Source: Nymphaea colorata (taxonomy: Eukaryota; Streptophyta; Magnoliopsida; Nymphaeales; Nymphaeaceae). Taken from it: a stretch of 64,000 bases of DNA. Where the stretch lies: assembly GCF_008831285.2 (NCBI RefSeq), contig NC_045142.1, positions 8,344,713 to 8,408,712 on the forward strand, read 5' to 3'. A program made the position numbers and the translations under genes. The first letter of the stretch is position 1. Every line of letters starts with the position of its first letter. The notes under the pieces are model-generated. The model searched no databases and was not told the origin of the DNA. It saw only the letters and a program-made list of their open reading frames with translations. This document shows, piece after piece, positions 11,741 through 24,420 of the stretch.

Positions 11741-14700
11741 TCGCCAAAATTCTAAATAGTTTTAGTCATAAGGTTTATAGCCATGCCTCAAAACTCAGAA
11801 CGCACATACTCTGTCTCTCCCACCCATACGTTTGCATTTTATATGCGATTGAACATAATGGTTAAACAAGTACACATGTTCAACATTTTTATCAAAATTT
11901 TCATGAACACAGTTTCAAAAATGTTAATGGCTTTTTATATATTATGATGTATTTGTATTTGGACTTCCTTTAGAATTTATAGGAAATTAATGGTTTAAAC
12001 TGATACTTCAAGTATTCCATATAAATATATTATAGCTAATGGTTCCCTTTTATGTCATTCAACTAAGCAAATAAATTGGATTTTTTTTTTTGTTTCTCTG
12101 CAATTATTCTATATGAACAATGGAAAAGATTGGAACTTGTTTTGTTAGTAATATTGATTGTTGTTCACATGACAACATATACTATTTTTATGGCCATAGG
12201 GGGAAAAAGAAGACATTCCTTTGCTCTTTGAGAACTATTTTGATGTTGCTTCATATTCGTCTTCTATTCACAATGCATTGAATTTGCAAATTTTTACACT
12301 ATTGGTGGAAAAGAAAATTTATTTTGTCTTTCGTTTATTTGTGTTACAATGAAGGAAGAAACTTTTACCTTACAAACAAGGAAAAATAACTTTTTTCCAT
12401 TGTAATTGTTATAGATAAATTTAGATTTTAGTGAAGCTGGAGGGTGAAACAAGTTCATTTTTTGTGTTAAAGTTACCATATGCTACACCAATGGTGCATA
12501 TGAATATCTTCAACAAGTTTGATTGCTTTATATTTTCCTTTTTATGATGAAGAATGAAACGTCTATTATTCTGTTGATGTTTGTTTTTGACAAAAACAAC
12601 TATTTCGAACCAAAGTGATCCCCTTATTATGTTGTGGAAAGGATAATGGAGTCATTGAACTTTAATTTGAGTAAAGATTGCTTCAAAATGAGCAAGTTAA
12701 CTATGTAACCTAGTTCAAGAATCTCTTAAAGCAATTTTGATCAAATGTCCCCAAAATGCTAAAGCGTTATAATGGCTAAAGTTATTGTATTTCTTAATTT
12801 GTTAAATGGTGAACATTTGCCACACTTTAAAGGTAGCTCTTTTGATCTCTCTTTCCTTGCGATCAATTTCTTCTTTAACTTGGTCACTATTTTAAAAGAA
12901 TTTTATATTTCTTCTTAGAAACTCTTAACTCCTATTTAGACAACTCTTAAAGGAGCCTAAAATGCTCACAAAATTCTACACATTCTACATTCACTTTAGA
13001 TAAGTTACTAAAAAATCATTTTTGCATAATGTAGGCTACTTTTTCTCTAGCACGCAGATCAGCTTATGCACTTCATGATCAATCAATCAATTGGCTTGGC
13101 CAAAAATACATGCAACGGTTCACCTAGCGGATATGTCTTAAATGAACCAACCGTGAAATGCTACGCCAATTTACATTATTTTTAATATTATTTATCTGCT
13201 GCTTTTTTCATTTAATTACACAAAAATTGAGTAGGTGGCCTTGTAATCCTATTCAAATTTATGGGTTCATAGAATACTAGTATTTTAAGCACGCCTGAGC
13301 ATAGTATTAATGGAGCCTTTGATGTGATCCGCTTGTACACATGTAGGGCGTCCCTCACTTGACTAACTAAACTTGTCACACTTCAACTGTTTGTGGATCC
13401 TTTGGACCTATAAGAAGCAGATTTGGCATCAATTAAAGTTTTACTCAACCCATGGATTTAAAGGCCGAAAGAAACTGAAGTAAGATATGTAAAGGACAAG
13501 GACTTGAAGATCTTCAAGACAAGGAGAATATTGAAATCCAAGAGGACACTTTACGGATCTGTTTGTTTAATCTCGCTCACATTTCCTTCCAAATTGATTC
13601 TAAAATATGTAAATTTTTATCTAGATACCAAATCTGTGTATGATCCATATTTAACTTGACAGTTTGCTAGAAGGTGTCAAAACTATGTAACTCAATGTAT
13701 AAAGCCGTCTCCGAATAATTGAAAGTCGATAAAAATTTTAAGCACCCATCAACAAATATATGTGTATGATCTTTTTGGAATATGAATTCAGGGTTGGATT
13801 TAAGACATTCAAGATAAAAGTCCAAGCAGCAAATTTTTGATGTCTGGCAGTCTCTTACTATATATAGATTCAATGGTGCCTGACCCACCATAGCCTTCCT
13901 ACAAGTAAAAAGAGATCAAAATATGATCTACCTATAGTGCAGCTTATAAAATTAACATTGAAACGCCTTAAGGAATTTGGTAACAAGTTTTCAGAAAACA
14001 GTTTAATTTGTGTAAGTTTGGTCCTTCCACTACTGTTGTGGGAGAGATTAAAATCAGAAACACCAATCATTAAATTGAATCAATAATTTTATGCAGAAAA
14101 CAAAGTTGGTTCTTGCTCAACTACAAATATTGAGGTTAACAGGTTGACGAAAGTGAAGGCTTCAACAAACTGATAGGAATCTGCCTAACGCCAGATCCAA
14201 CATCCCAGGGAAAAACAAGTAGGATCATAAACTATCCCTTAAATATTATCATGTGCTTATATGCTTGAAATCTGAAACATAGAGTTTTTAAATTTGTTAG
14301 TTGTACCAAATTCTTACTCCTATGCGTTTAAGTAATTCGAGCCCACCCATTTACAACCCTACAGCCAAGCATAACAGGGCCACCATATCAAGTCATTCAG
14401 CAATTCCCAGAAGGCACAAAAAGGATAATCAGTTATCAATATCTGACGAGCTTTATTAAGCAAACCTTGTTCCGGAGCTTCTTTTAATACAAAGAGGCAG
14501 ACATAATCTTGCATTTTCTTATAATAAGTGAAAAAGGCAGTGGGACATTGAGGAGAAAAAGAGAATGAAGATATTTATTGTAGTTTAAGATTATGACCAA
14601 TAAAGCAAGATAGGTACACCAATCGTTCTTATTATAATAATCTGGGACGCAGATACTAAATATTATCTCAACATAAGCAGTTTAATTCATAGACTGCGAT

Positions 14701-14984
14701 AAGGCAGCAGCTCTTCTCGTTCCAGTAAAAACATTCTCTATCTTACACGCCAATCATCAACCACTAAGCCCAATCATACAATACAGAAACCAGCTGTATA
14801 TCTCTGGTCGCACTGGCCTGATACATTATAAATCTTAAGGAGGCGACTAAACCAGCCGTGAAGAAGTCAAATGGCAAATGATGAACGACCCACTGGCAGA
14901 AACTTTCAGGCGCTGCTCTAACAATAATAAGAGCAAGGAAACAGGACCTCCCCAGGTTAATACTCACCTTGGCAGGTTTTGGAT
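11741..14984. other. Unassigned AT-rich region
   Basis: No convincing gene. It may contain decayed downstream parts of the copia remnant up to about 12.8 kb, but no pol motif can be read. Two overlapping minus-strand open frames at 13667-13891 and 13870-14070 have no recognisable family and lack clear splice context. At 14966 on the minus strand, CCTGCCAAG|gtgagta is a very good splice donor just after a GA-rich, 5'-UTR-like tract. I could not find a matching coding exon, so no gene is called. Confidence 0.4.
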
Positions 14985-15011
14985 TCTCTCTCTCTCTCTC
15001 TCTCTCGCTCG

Positions 15012-15042
<31 letters not shown>

Positions 15043-15067
15043 GCACGCACGCACGCAAGCACGCACG
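14985..15067. repeat. Compound (CT)n / (AC)n / (GCAC)n microsatellite
   Basis: CT repeats with a short interruption run to about 15030, then AC dinucleotides and GCAC tetramers run to about 15067. All open frames overlapping it (plus and minus) are repeat-driven. Confidence 0.95.
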
Positions 15068-16989
15068 TCAGGTGAATGGATATTTGAGATATGGTTTATT
15101 TAATAAGAGAATGTTCAATATGACGATGGTTAGAATTTTTAAATATATACTTAAAATTCATTGGGCAAAACTTCGAATTTCTTCTGCTGTGTTGAGAAGT
15201 ACATTAAACAATAAATAAGTCGTAGTTGGTGGTCGTCATGTATAATCTTATATATAGTATAAAGGGCCATACACAAATTAAATTAACTTTTTAGCTTGAT
15301 CAAGCCCCGGATATATGGATGATTGGTTAAATGATCAGTGATAAACTTACATGATTTCCATGTACAGACAAGTTTTAGATCGCCTATTGGGTCTATAATG
15401 AACTGAATTAATTCCATGATAATTAACTGGATCAAGCTGTCTCATCCCTCCCATTCTGTTGTTCAAGCATGCACTTTTACAAAATTGTTACCCTCTTGAG
15501 GAAATTGGTGCCGGAGCGTATCATTAATATGAGTAAAAAACATGATACCTAGCGAACAGAAGTTCCATACAAAACACGGTCAAGAACTACTACCCTGGAT
15601 CCACTCTGTGAGTTCCAACCTGCTGCCACTCTGCACACTGAATTCTTCATGGAGTTTGGTGGTTGTTGTTGAACCTGTTGTTTGCTCTCAGGATATATAT
15701 ATCACAGTCCCAATCAGTATTGTGAACTGTTATACAAGGACTCACATAGAAATGAACCGCGTACTTCTTTTACTCAAAAGATGAATAGGTATTCAATAAC
15801 AGATTTTGGTGCATTTTCATACTCATACAGCATCTCCTGCGATCCTCAGCTCAAAGGCCACCAACTCTTTACGATATCAAGTTTGTTCTTCAAATCAGTA
15901 GAGAAGGAAGCCAGAAGTACAAGCGCTCTTGCAGTATCTGTAAACTGAACCAACTATATATATCCAAATCATGCTTCCGTCTAAGCAATAATAAATATCT
16001 CATAATCTGCTTAGCTGTGCGACGTTGGACGGATGAGCTTTTTTTTCAGAGATCTAGCACAAGACCTTGTGGGCCTGGAGCTGGACGAAGCTGAGCATGA
16101 TTCACAGGATTTTTTAATATTTTTTGAATACATGTTTGTTTTTTTCTTGGACATGTGGAGCTAATTAGTTGACTTTTTTTTTTCTAGATAAGATAAAATA
16201 AATGACAGATGCATTCACACGCTATGACCAGGTCTGGAAGCTTAGTTGCTCTTAATAATGGTGGCTCCATATGAAAAAAAAAATTAAGCTGGAATTCGAC
16301 AGTGTGATAAAGACATCTATCTTCCAGGTCAGTGGGAGAAGAATTCAACTGACCCAGTAAGAGTCAAATTTCCCAACCAACCACCTCCGGCGGCCATGCT
16401 TGGGTCGAACGAGCAACCGGCCACCTACAAGCCACTGGCGCTTACTTGTCACACCCTTCAAGGTAATGAAAACATCTACCTAAACTGAACCTGGTTATGT
16501 GCACACCGTGCACAATGTTCTCGTGATGCAATGACCAACACGCCCTTATTAAAATACAAAAAGAAATTTTTTGAGAGGGTAAAAAAGGAACGTGAAAAAA
16601 AAAGAAAAAGTGTAAAATGTCAACCACTTTATAAAACAATTGAAAATACCCCCTCTCCTTTTTGGAGCATATTTGTTGCATGCACAGTAGTGTGCAACTC
16701 AATCCCTATCTAATCATGCAAGAAAAGTTAGTAACCTGCTGCATTTGTACCAATCAGGCTTTTGGTAAGAAATAAGTGATGAAAAACCAAGGATTGAATT
16801 ACAACGAAAAGTCTGTCTTCCATGATGTCAAATTAAGGCTACATGGGGGAGAGCTGAACAAATAACAAAAATAACTAAATGAAAAACAAGGGAAAAAAAA
16901 AGAAATTAAAAAGGGAGGAAGAGAAGATAAGAAATTCAAGGGAAAGGCTAGATAAATAATATTATTGGGTCAAATCTAGACTTCATCAA
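15068..16989. other. Unassigned intergenic region
   Basis: Open frames at 15542-15948 (plus), 16442-16702 (minus) and 16531-16713 (plus) show no family motif and are low-complexity in part. A short GC-rich patch lies at about 16385-16440. Nothing else can be supported. Confidence 0.4.
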
Positions 16990-17305
16990 ACACTAGATCT
17001 CTCCTCTATTGAAGATGTCTAAATGATAGAAGTACTAAATCTCTCCTCTATTGAAGATGCCTAAATGATAGAAGTACCAAATCTCTCCTCTATTGAAGAT
17101 TCCTAAATGATAGAAGTACTAAATCTCTCCTCTATTGAAGATGCCTAAACGATAGAAGTACTAAATCTCTCCTCTATTGAAGATGCCTAAATGATAGAAG
17201 TATTAAATCTCTCCTCTATTGAAGATGCCTAAATGATAGAAGTACTAAATCTCTCCTCTATTGAAGATGCCTAAATGATAAAGTACTAAATCTCTCCTCT
17301 ATTAT
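16990..17305. repeat. 42-bp minisatellite, eight core copies
   Basis: The core CTCTCCTCTATTGAAGAT starts at 16999, 17041, 17083, 17125, 17167, 17209, 17251 and 17292. The period is exactly 42 bp until a single-base deletion shortens the last interval to 41. The rest of the unit reads about CCTAAATGATAGAAGTACTAAAT. Copies differ by single bases (for example GATGTCT, GATTCCT, AACGATAG), so the array is fairly homogeneous. It is not coding. Confidence 0.95.
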
Positions 17306-18879
17306 CATGTAGAACAGAACTCTGAACTCTCCTGTGAAACAATCTTCTGTTGGTGCTTCGCCCTTTGCACCACCAAAGCAAGGTTTACCTCTTTGATCAG
17401 GGAAAAATCAAGATTTGCATTCCCAATGAAGAATAAGGACTTTGTATCTCCCTTGCCCATGTGCACCTGAAAGCAAGATTTTGCCTATTTAATTAGAAAG
17501 ACCATGATCTGCGATGCAATCCTGCAAGAGAAAAGGGACCCCCCTAGCCCAGCTACCCTTTAATGGTTGGGAAACAGATGAGATTGGACAAAGAGATAGG
17601 ATGAAAAAAAAAATGGTATAAAACAAAACGGCACCAGACAAAAGACTCAACATCTTCAAGGTGCGCCACAGCCAATCCAACAAATTACATCGCCATTGGT
17701 AGGGGAATCAATTAGGAGAAGAGACAAAATTGCTGCTTCTGGAGTGCAATCCACTACTCAAACTTGGGCAATTTGGTGATAAGAAGAAGGGAGCACTCGT
17801 TGGTCTAATCTTCATCCTCCCAGCAGGGTCCTAGGCAGGCATCAACTTTCAACTTACATTGATTTCTTTTCATTTCTTTCCTTTCCTTTCCATCTGTTTC
17901 CCTCCATCCAAACTGGGTGCAACTTCCTTGAAACATTTCTCTCTCCATTATGAAAAAACGGGGTGTCTCCTGCCCTTCTTGGCACCCAAAGTAAGGCTCT
18001 ACTCTACTGTTTACAATGAGTATAAACAAAGTGGTGTCTTCTTGGCACCAAAGTAAGGCTCTACTTTGCCGTTTACAATGAGTATAAACAAAGTGGTGTT
18101 AATGCATGAAGGGGTTCTTTTGATCCAAGCCTCATGGATCGAATTAGCCCAAAGATTAAGTCATGAACTCAATAAATTCACAGGATTTGTGGCTCCAATG
18201 AAGCATAAGATTTTTTTTTTTTTGGTGAGTGGGAGGCGATTCCCACTGTCCAGTGACAACGGAAGTCCACCCCCCACTCCCCCTCCTTCTTTCACTTCAT
18301 CCCCCTAAGGTACAAGACTGCTTTATGGCCTTTCGAAATGGTGCCCCTGCTATGCTTCAGCTTGCACATCGATGCCTTCTTTTTACAGCACAAAAGATCA
18401 AGATTCAATTCTAAAGAAAGACAAGTTTTCCATCCAAAGAACATAATACAGTTATACAAATAAAAGTCTGATTTACCGATCGATTAATTTGAAGGCCATA
18501 CTAAGTAAATAAAATAGTAAAGAGAGGGAGAGAGATTTATTTTTAAGTTTCATATGTTCATCTAAACAAAGAAAAATAAAAATCAGATATTGTTTTTAAA
18601 ATTTTCAAGGTTCACCAAACCCAACTAAAGGCTCCATTATGAGACTTGAAGATTAAATATTTGCGTCCACCATTAGAGAGAAAAATAAAAAAGTTTTCCA
18701 TTAATTAAAAAATAGATTCACCCATTTCACTTAAGCTAGAGATAGAAACAAACTTGTGTGTTTCAAGCACCAAGAAGATCACATGAAGACTTAAAAAATT
18801 TTGACACTTCGAAAGATTCTCCTGTAAAGTACAATCAGTGCTCGTAAAACAATCTGCCCTGAATCAAAGCCGTCGACTT
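17306..18879. other. Intergenic, with a 62-bp duplication
   Basis: No gene is supported. A recent tandem duplication lies at 17975-18098 (listed separately). A C-rich patch at about 18260-18310 and T-runs at 18211-18222 look like transposon-derived low-complexity DNA. The small open frames here overlap these patches. Confidence 0.4.
17975..18098. repeat. Recent tandem duplication, about 62 bp
   Basis: Two adjacent copies begin CTTCTTGGCACC at 17975 and 18038 and share GTTTACAATGAGTATAAACA at 18009 and 18071. They differ by one C insertion and a few substitutions. Confidence 0.9.
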
Positions 18880-21375
18880 GGTACTTTAATAGGAACAGCT
18901 GATTATGTTGGGAACGATAATAGCTGGTCAGAATTCCCTTACTTTAATAACGGGTGATTTTAATTCGATGATATATTCTCAATGTAGAGCCCAGAGACTC
19001 TTCAGATCATATGGCTTTGGTTTCCATCAAAAGCAGCTGAATGTTTTGCAGGCAGGCAAGCGGGTTTTCAGTATTTTAAACATTGGAATATGAAGCCAGA
19101 ATGTGAAAGGATTGTGGCTGCAGCATGGAGAGTTGAATGTGGGGGTTGCCTTATGATAAAACTTTTGGGGAAGTTGAGAAGTGCTAGATCCCAACTAAGT
19201 TGGTGGTGGAATAAGTCTGTTCTTGGAAGGTTGGACTTGAGAAGTAATGAATTGCCGAAGGCTTTAGCAGATTTACAATTGGCTAAGGATATGGGATCAG
19301 TGGAATGGATGACTGAAGAAGACCAGATTCATAATGAGTTGCTGCATGCTTTGAGGAAGAGATAATGTGGAAACAAAGAGTTAGGGTCTCGTGGCAGGAG
19401 GAGGGTGACAATAATAATAATAAATTCTTCCATGAATATGGAAAAGGTTGGATTCGGGAAAACAGTATTAAAGCCTTCGAGGAGACACAGTTCTGGCTTA
19501 GAATGCGTGTTCTCAGCAATTTGAAACAGTTTTATGCTGAGGATTACACGCAGGGTATTCTCCCTAGTGACTTGTTGACTGGAGAAATGGTTTCTAAGAA
19601 GAAAATGATAGTCTAATTAGAACAGTGACTGAGGAGGAGGTTTCTTGGGCAGTATGTTATTCTAAATTGGACAGCTCTCCTGGTCTGGATGGTTTTTCAA
19701 ACATTTTTGACAAACAACATTGGGATATTAATGGTCACTCAAAGATTCTTTTCATAAAGGAAAGCTTGTTAAGGGTGTTGGTAAGAATCACCTTGTCTTG
19801 GTTCCTAACAAGAGAGTCTCTATTAATATTATTTGTTTTTGTCCGATTGCATCTGGAAATCATATTTTTAAGTTCATTTCCAAGATTGTTGTTAAGCGAT
19901 TGAAAGGAACCTTAAGTTGTATCGTTTCAGACTGTCAAGGGGCATTTTTCACTGGTAGGAATATTCATGATTTTTTTTTTCTTCATTCAATGTCTTCAGG
20001 AAGAGCATCAAGTATACGTCTGAAATTAGATCTTTCAAAAGCATGTGATCGTGTTAATTTGAATTTCCTTGAGGTAGGCCTAAATCATCTTGGTTCTCAT
20101 CTTTTATGAAGAGAGAAAATTATGGTTTGTGTTACTAATATGCTTGTCTCATTAATGGAAAGGAAGGATCATTTTTAATAGTGAAAGATGATTGTGCCAA
20201 GGTGATCCTCTCTTCTCTCTTCTGTTTTTGGTGGTCATGGAATTTTGTGTGGGAAAATTAAGGGCCAGCATCATGAGACGGCAAATTGAAGTGCCAATTA
20301 CTTAAAAAGGGGCCTTAGTATATGCTGAGGACCTTTTGGTTTTCACCAAAGCTTCAATTGAGCCGTTGAGAAATATTGTGGCCTTTTTGTATGAGTTTTT
20401 TGTGAATACGGGGATAAATATTAATATGGAAAAAGGTATGCATTTGTGAATATTCCCTGAACGGTATGAATGATCCAGGATGGAATGAATGGCATGGGAT
20501 CAAGGGGTTCCTTTGAGGCAAGGTAGGGAAGAATTAGTTTGGACTAAACTAAAGTTCCATAGTTACAAAAAAACGCGTTATTTTTCGAAAAAAAACTTGA
20601 AAAAAAAGAAATGCTGTTTAAAACTAAAAAAATGCGTTTTTTTAAAAAAAATGTTAAAAACAAAAAAAAAACGCAAAGCATTTTTTTTAATGCCACCCAG
20701 TTTTTTTTTATTTTTTATTTTTTTTGTTGAAAATCTACTTATCTTTTGATGTTTGTGTTATTATTTTATCGCTTATTTTATTTCCACCTATTTTTAGTTT
20801 TTTATTTTTTTTAAAAATACTATTTTTTTCCTTTTTACTCATACTTTTCAAGCCCGTTGTATTATATTCAAGAAAAATCTCACCGTTTAAAACTCTGAAA
20901 TGTTATTTGTGACTATAAATTAGAGTAATGGTAGTAATCTTGTTACTGATAGAAAATAGATATGAGAGAAAAGGGCAGGTGATTAACTGGAGAAAATATG
21001 GTAAAACTATGACCAGAGGTTATTGGTTTCATATATTGAGAGTTATGTGGCAGATTTCCTCCTGAAGTGCTAATGCAAAGAATGAGATCATTTGCAACCA
21101 TTTTGTGGTATAATATGAGTGCTGAATGGTGGCTGGTCTCTGACTTGTTATCTGATAGATGGTAGAGCTCGTACTCAGTTCTCAAGTTCTTGTAAGATGG
21201 TGGTTAGTAGAATGTTAGATTGTTTATTTTCCATCATCAGCACAGGTGATCAATATATTATAGGATCCAGTATTTGCTAGATGTGATTTCTTATTGAGTT
21301 TTTTTAGTAGTTTTCCTTGTAAATTCTTTTATTTGTTGATTTTTTGTATTCTTTATTCGTTCTCAATAAAAGGGA
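18880..21375 (+). mobile_element. L1-type LINE remnant, interrupted by an inverted-repeat element
   Basis: Ordered LINE pieces on the plus strand: an endonuclease-end motif LITGDFNSMI (about 18930-18970); an ORF2 linker block (19090-19365); WKQRVRVSWQEEGDNN...KFFHEYG, matching the family's R-V-W-GD-N-T-KFFH motif (19365-19445); SSPGLDGFSNIF, the PGPDGF motif (about 19675); reverse-transcriptase blocks including QGAFFTGRNIHD and LKLDLSKACDRVNLNFL (19798-20109); and an ADD-like YAEDLLVF at about 20320. The 3' part resumes after 20920 with a YWFHILRVMWQ-type block (about 21028) and ends near CTCAATAAAAG at 21375. Frameshifts and stops are numerous, so the element is inactive. A separate AT-rich element occupies 20560-20917. 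Confidence 0.8.
20560..20917. mobile_element. AT-rich inverted-repeat element (MITE-like), copy A
   Basis: Ends are imperfect inverted repeats: TAGTTACAAAAAAACG on the left, and TATAGTCACAAATAAC when the right end is reverse-complemented. The body is very T-rich. It matches a second copy at 54477-54866 along its length, with shared blocks such as GTGTTATTATTTT, TTTTTCAAGCCCG and GTTTAAAACTCTGA. It interrupts LINE sequence that continues on both sides. I could not define a target duplication. Hydrophobic open frames inside it are composition artefacts. Confidence 0.75.
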
Positions 21376-21481
21376 TGGATGTCCGCGGCATGGACACATT
21401 AAAAAAAAAATCAGTGCAGCATTCCATGGAATTCATTTTCGTTTATATATACACACAAACACACACATACACCACGTAGAT

Positions 21482-21708
21482 TATATATCAATTCAAAAAA
21501 CTTCATCTGTCATACTTTGTTTTGTATAAAAAAATCACACTGAACCGCCCAACAAATGAGAGGACAACACAAACGCGCCAGACATTATATATATATATAT
21601 ATCAATTCAAAGAACTTAATCTATCATACTTTGTTGTTTCTTTATAAAAAAAAATCACAATGAACCTCCCAACAAATGAGAAGATAACAAACACGCGCCA
21701 GACACTAC
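21482..21708. repeat. Diverged tandem duplication, about 110 bp
   Basis: Two units share ATATCAATTCAAA, CATACTTTGTT, CCCAACAAATGAGA and CGCGCCAGACA in the same order (first at about 21485-21587, second at about 21598-21708). A short (TA)n lies between them. The copies differ by several substitutions and small indels. Confidence 0.85.
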
Positions 21709-24420
21709 AAGCAGGGACCACCTTTTCCAACAAATTCACAAAGATACGTTTATCTTAAAAATAATTCAACATTAGACAAAAATGACTAAGTCGTTTCTTT
21801 CTTAAAACATTTGGTGGTGAATGAGATGCAAAGTTTTAGAAGTTTTAGAGCTGCTTTAAGACTTCTTTAAGATTTCTGTAATTTTATGGTACATTTTTAA
21901 ACTCAAGTGTCGTCAATACCTCTCAATTTATGATGCTCACTAGAAACAAAAAAAAAAAAAAAAAAAAAAAAAACGAATGCATCCCTTGCCAAACCTTTCT
22001 TAAAACATTTGAAAAAAGAAAAAAAAAAAACAAAAGATAAAAGGAAACATCCCTCGCGGATGGCGACGGTGTGGCAAGCGCCTCGATGGAAACAACGAAG
22101 GCTGTCCCAGCGAGGGTCATCCCTAACTAGGGGGGCGGCATGGCCTTGGTCCCTCTTAAAAATAAAAATTAACAAAATTGTGTACAATTTTTTTAAAAAT
22201 TATTTATATTATACATAAAAATTTTGAAACAATATATTATAAACTTATTAAAATTATTTTAAAACTATAATTCAGCCCTCCTCATTTTAAAATTATACCT
22301 TCACCTTAAGGGAGTTAGGATTTTCTTAGACGGGCTGACAGTCCAACTTTTGGATTTAGATCAAATTAAATTTTAATAAAAAAATATATTATACAATTAA
22401 AAAATATTATTTTTTTCAATGTACAAAAAAAAAATCATTGGCTAAGGCGGCACCATGGCGTAGGCCGCCCCCCTTCCATCTGCCGTTGTCCACCTTTGTT
22501 CCTACTTTCTCTGTTTCTAGCCTGCGTCGAGTCAAGATTGCCCTCTCGGAGACACATACTTCGTTCCCGCCCACTATTTCCGGCGATGGTAGAACGATAG
22601 CCAAAGGTAACACAGGGTAGAGCTGAAATTGCTTCTTTCGATCGAGAGAGATCCTTAATAGCACAGTTGAATGAATCAAGACAAACGAAGGAATAAAAAA
22701 GAACAGCTCTCCACCAACCTTTTTTCTTAAAGCATGTCAATCTGGAAACCAAAAAGTAGGAAAAAGCAACCCTTGTTTCTCAAATAACAACAAAAACATG
22801 GAATCTTTGTTTTAATTATAAAATGAGTTTTGGTTTAACAAAAACTTCTATTTTAATAAAGCCGCCAATGCAATCAACGAAGGCGAAAGTCAAGTTTGAG
22901 AGCGAGGGTCGAGACGATCATCACAGTTTCAATGAAGGTCGTCTTGACCCTCGCTGGAACCTCGAGGGGTCGACCGGCGAACAGGGCCTGTACCTTCCCC
23001 CGACGGTGAAAGCAGGTGAATCCAGCCCTTCTCGCGGTGACAGAAATTTTTTGCTACCACAGCTTAGAAATTTTTTGCTGAATGACACTGCAGTCACAAA
23101 ACCACATCTACTATAGCCGTCTGGGCGTTATATCTAATTTTTAGTCATCATAGTATGATTATGAGCCCTTGCAATAAAATTTTTCATGAGTGCCCACACC
23201 TGCCTTCATGTATATTCCCCACGACTGAGTGGATGTTTTGTTTCTCGTTGATGGGAGACCAAAGAATTTAACCAACTGTTCCGGTAAGACCATTCAAAAG
23301 ATAAAAGAAGTATCATTATGTTCATTTCAAGTCCGAAGTACCATTTCAACAAATGGGAATTTCCTTGCTTGATTTCTTCTTTGCATAGATATAAAATGTA
23401 TGAAACGATACATTTTGTGCAAAAGTCTTCTTATCTTATGTAATAGAAAAAGATTTCATGATATATGAAAATCTTAAGTTTGTCTACGAAGACCTGATCG
23501 AACGGTTCTCTAGGTCAAATAGCTTTTCAACCATTTTATTCATTTCTTGAACATTTTTTTCAAAAAGAGGCGCCCCTCCGTGGATTTGCTGTAAGGGTTA
23601 GGCACTTGTTGTGTTTTGTAGGGGATAGGCGCTTGTTGAGTTATCCACCCATTTGTTGGGCATTGTAAATTTTCCTTCTTTACTAATCTTAAAAAGGTAA
23701 GTTTTTTCAAATTATAAGAAGCCTCTTTCATCGATTCAGAACACGTTCCTGTACGTTGGACTAAATCTTTCTGCAACCCGACACTGCAAACCTACAGCAC
23801 AATAACATGGGCAACATGAGAATTTAATTTTCTTGCCCCATTCGAGTCTTGGGCTTCATCGACTTCGAAAGTTTGACCTGTTGTTTCTTCCGTAGTGTTG
23901 CAAGACTGCAAGGTAAAGGTTGGGATTGCTTCAACAAGGACGGCGGATTTTTACCCTGCAAAAAACGACTCTGAGATTTGAAGACGTCAATGGTGGGGGC
24001 TTTTCGCCATTGTCCTGAAGCTTAGAGTCGCCACAACTAGCCCCCACAGTTTCCTCCATGTCCGGTGGAAGCCAACAGTTTTTTACAGTGCAACAGACGT
24101 GGTCTTAGTCCCCTGATATTAACCATGGCTGCCACGTCTTATACGGAGCACTTATTTTTTTCTGGAGCATCTCCCTCATATTTGGCAATCGTCAAATGCG
24201 AAGAGGGTAGTTTCCGGTTTTGGCAGAAGCCTTAATGGGTGCCATGCTGCTTCCCTTCCTGCCTTGTTTGACACGAAACCAACGTGACACCTGCAGACGA
24301 CTTGAGGAGTGCTTGAGCGAAGAGCTTTCGTTGGCCAAAATAAAAAAGAGAAGACCCAAACAATTAATGGCTGGCGAGTGTTCTAACAAGGCTGTCAATG
24401 CAAAAGTTTAAGTATCGGGC
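21709..24420. other. Unassigned region with hairpin-forming DNA
   Basis: No gene is supported. The region alternates AT-rich DNA (including an A-run at about 21950-21973) with GC-rich patches at about 22060-22140, 22440-22620 and 22860-23040. The third patch contains a near-perfect inverted repeat (listed separately). On the minus strand at about 24040-23835 there is an open stretch ending in a lysine-rich tail and a TAA. It starts without an ATG and I do not recognise it. Overlapping open frames on both strands at 24192-24411 have no motif. Confidence 0.35.
22901..22955. repeat. 19-bp near-perfect inverted repeat
   Basis: Left arm AGCGAGGGTCGAGACGATC (22901-22919). The right arm at 22937-22955 is its reverse complement at 17 of 19 positions, with a 17-base loop between. 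A related AGCGAGGGTCATCCC motif occurs near 22109. It could be the end region of an unrecognised element. Confidence 0.8.

Noticed and set aside
14764-15075. Open frames on both strands over the CT/AC repeat
   Set aside because: The first third of each is simple-repeat translation (Arg/Glu or Ser/Leu alternation). The remaining part of the minus frame crosses a strong splice donor and has no recognisable family.
15542-15948. Two overlapping plus-strand frames
   Set aside because: Composition is unremarkable but no motif, start context or splice partners could be found, so no gene is claimed.
16990-17305. Regular repeat array that could be taken for a CRISPR
   Set aside because: The whole 42-bp unit is repeated with no variable spacers, and the window is plant nuclear DNA. 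It is a minisatellite.
20489-20912. Hydrophobic open frames resembling membrane proteins (also at 54583-54846)
   Set aside because: Both lie in copies of the same T-rich inverted-repeat element. The hydrophobicity follows from T-richness, and the frames are not conserved between copies.
24192-24411. Overlapping 68- and 63-codon frames before the NLP gene
   Set aside because: No family motif, no splice context linking them to NLP, and they overlap on opposite strands.
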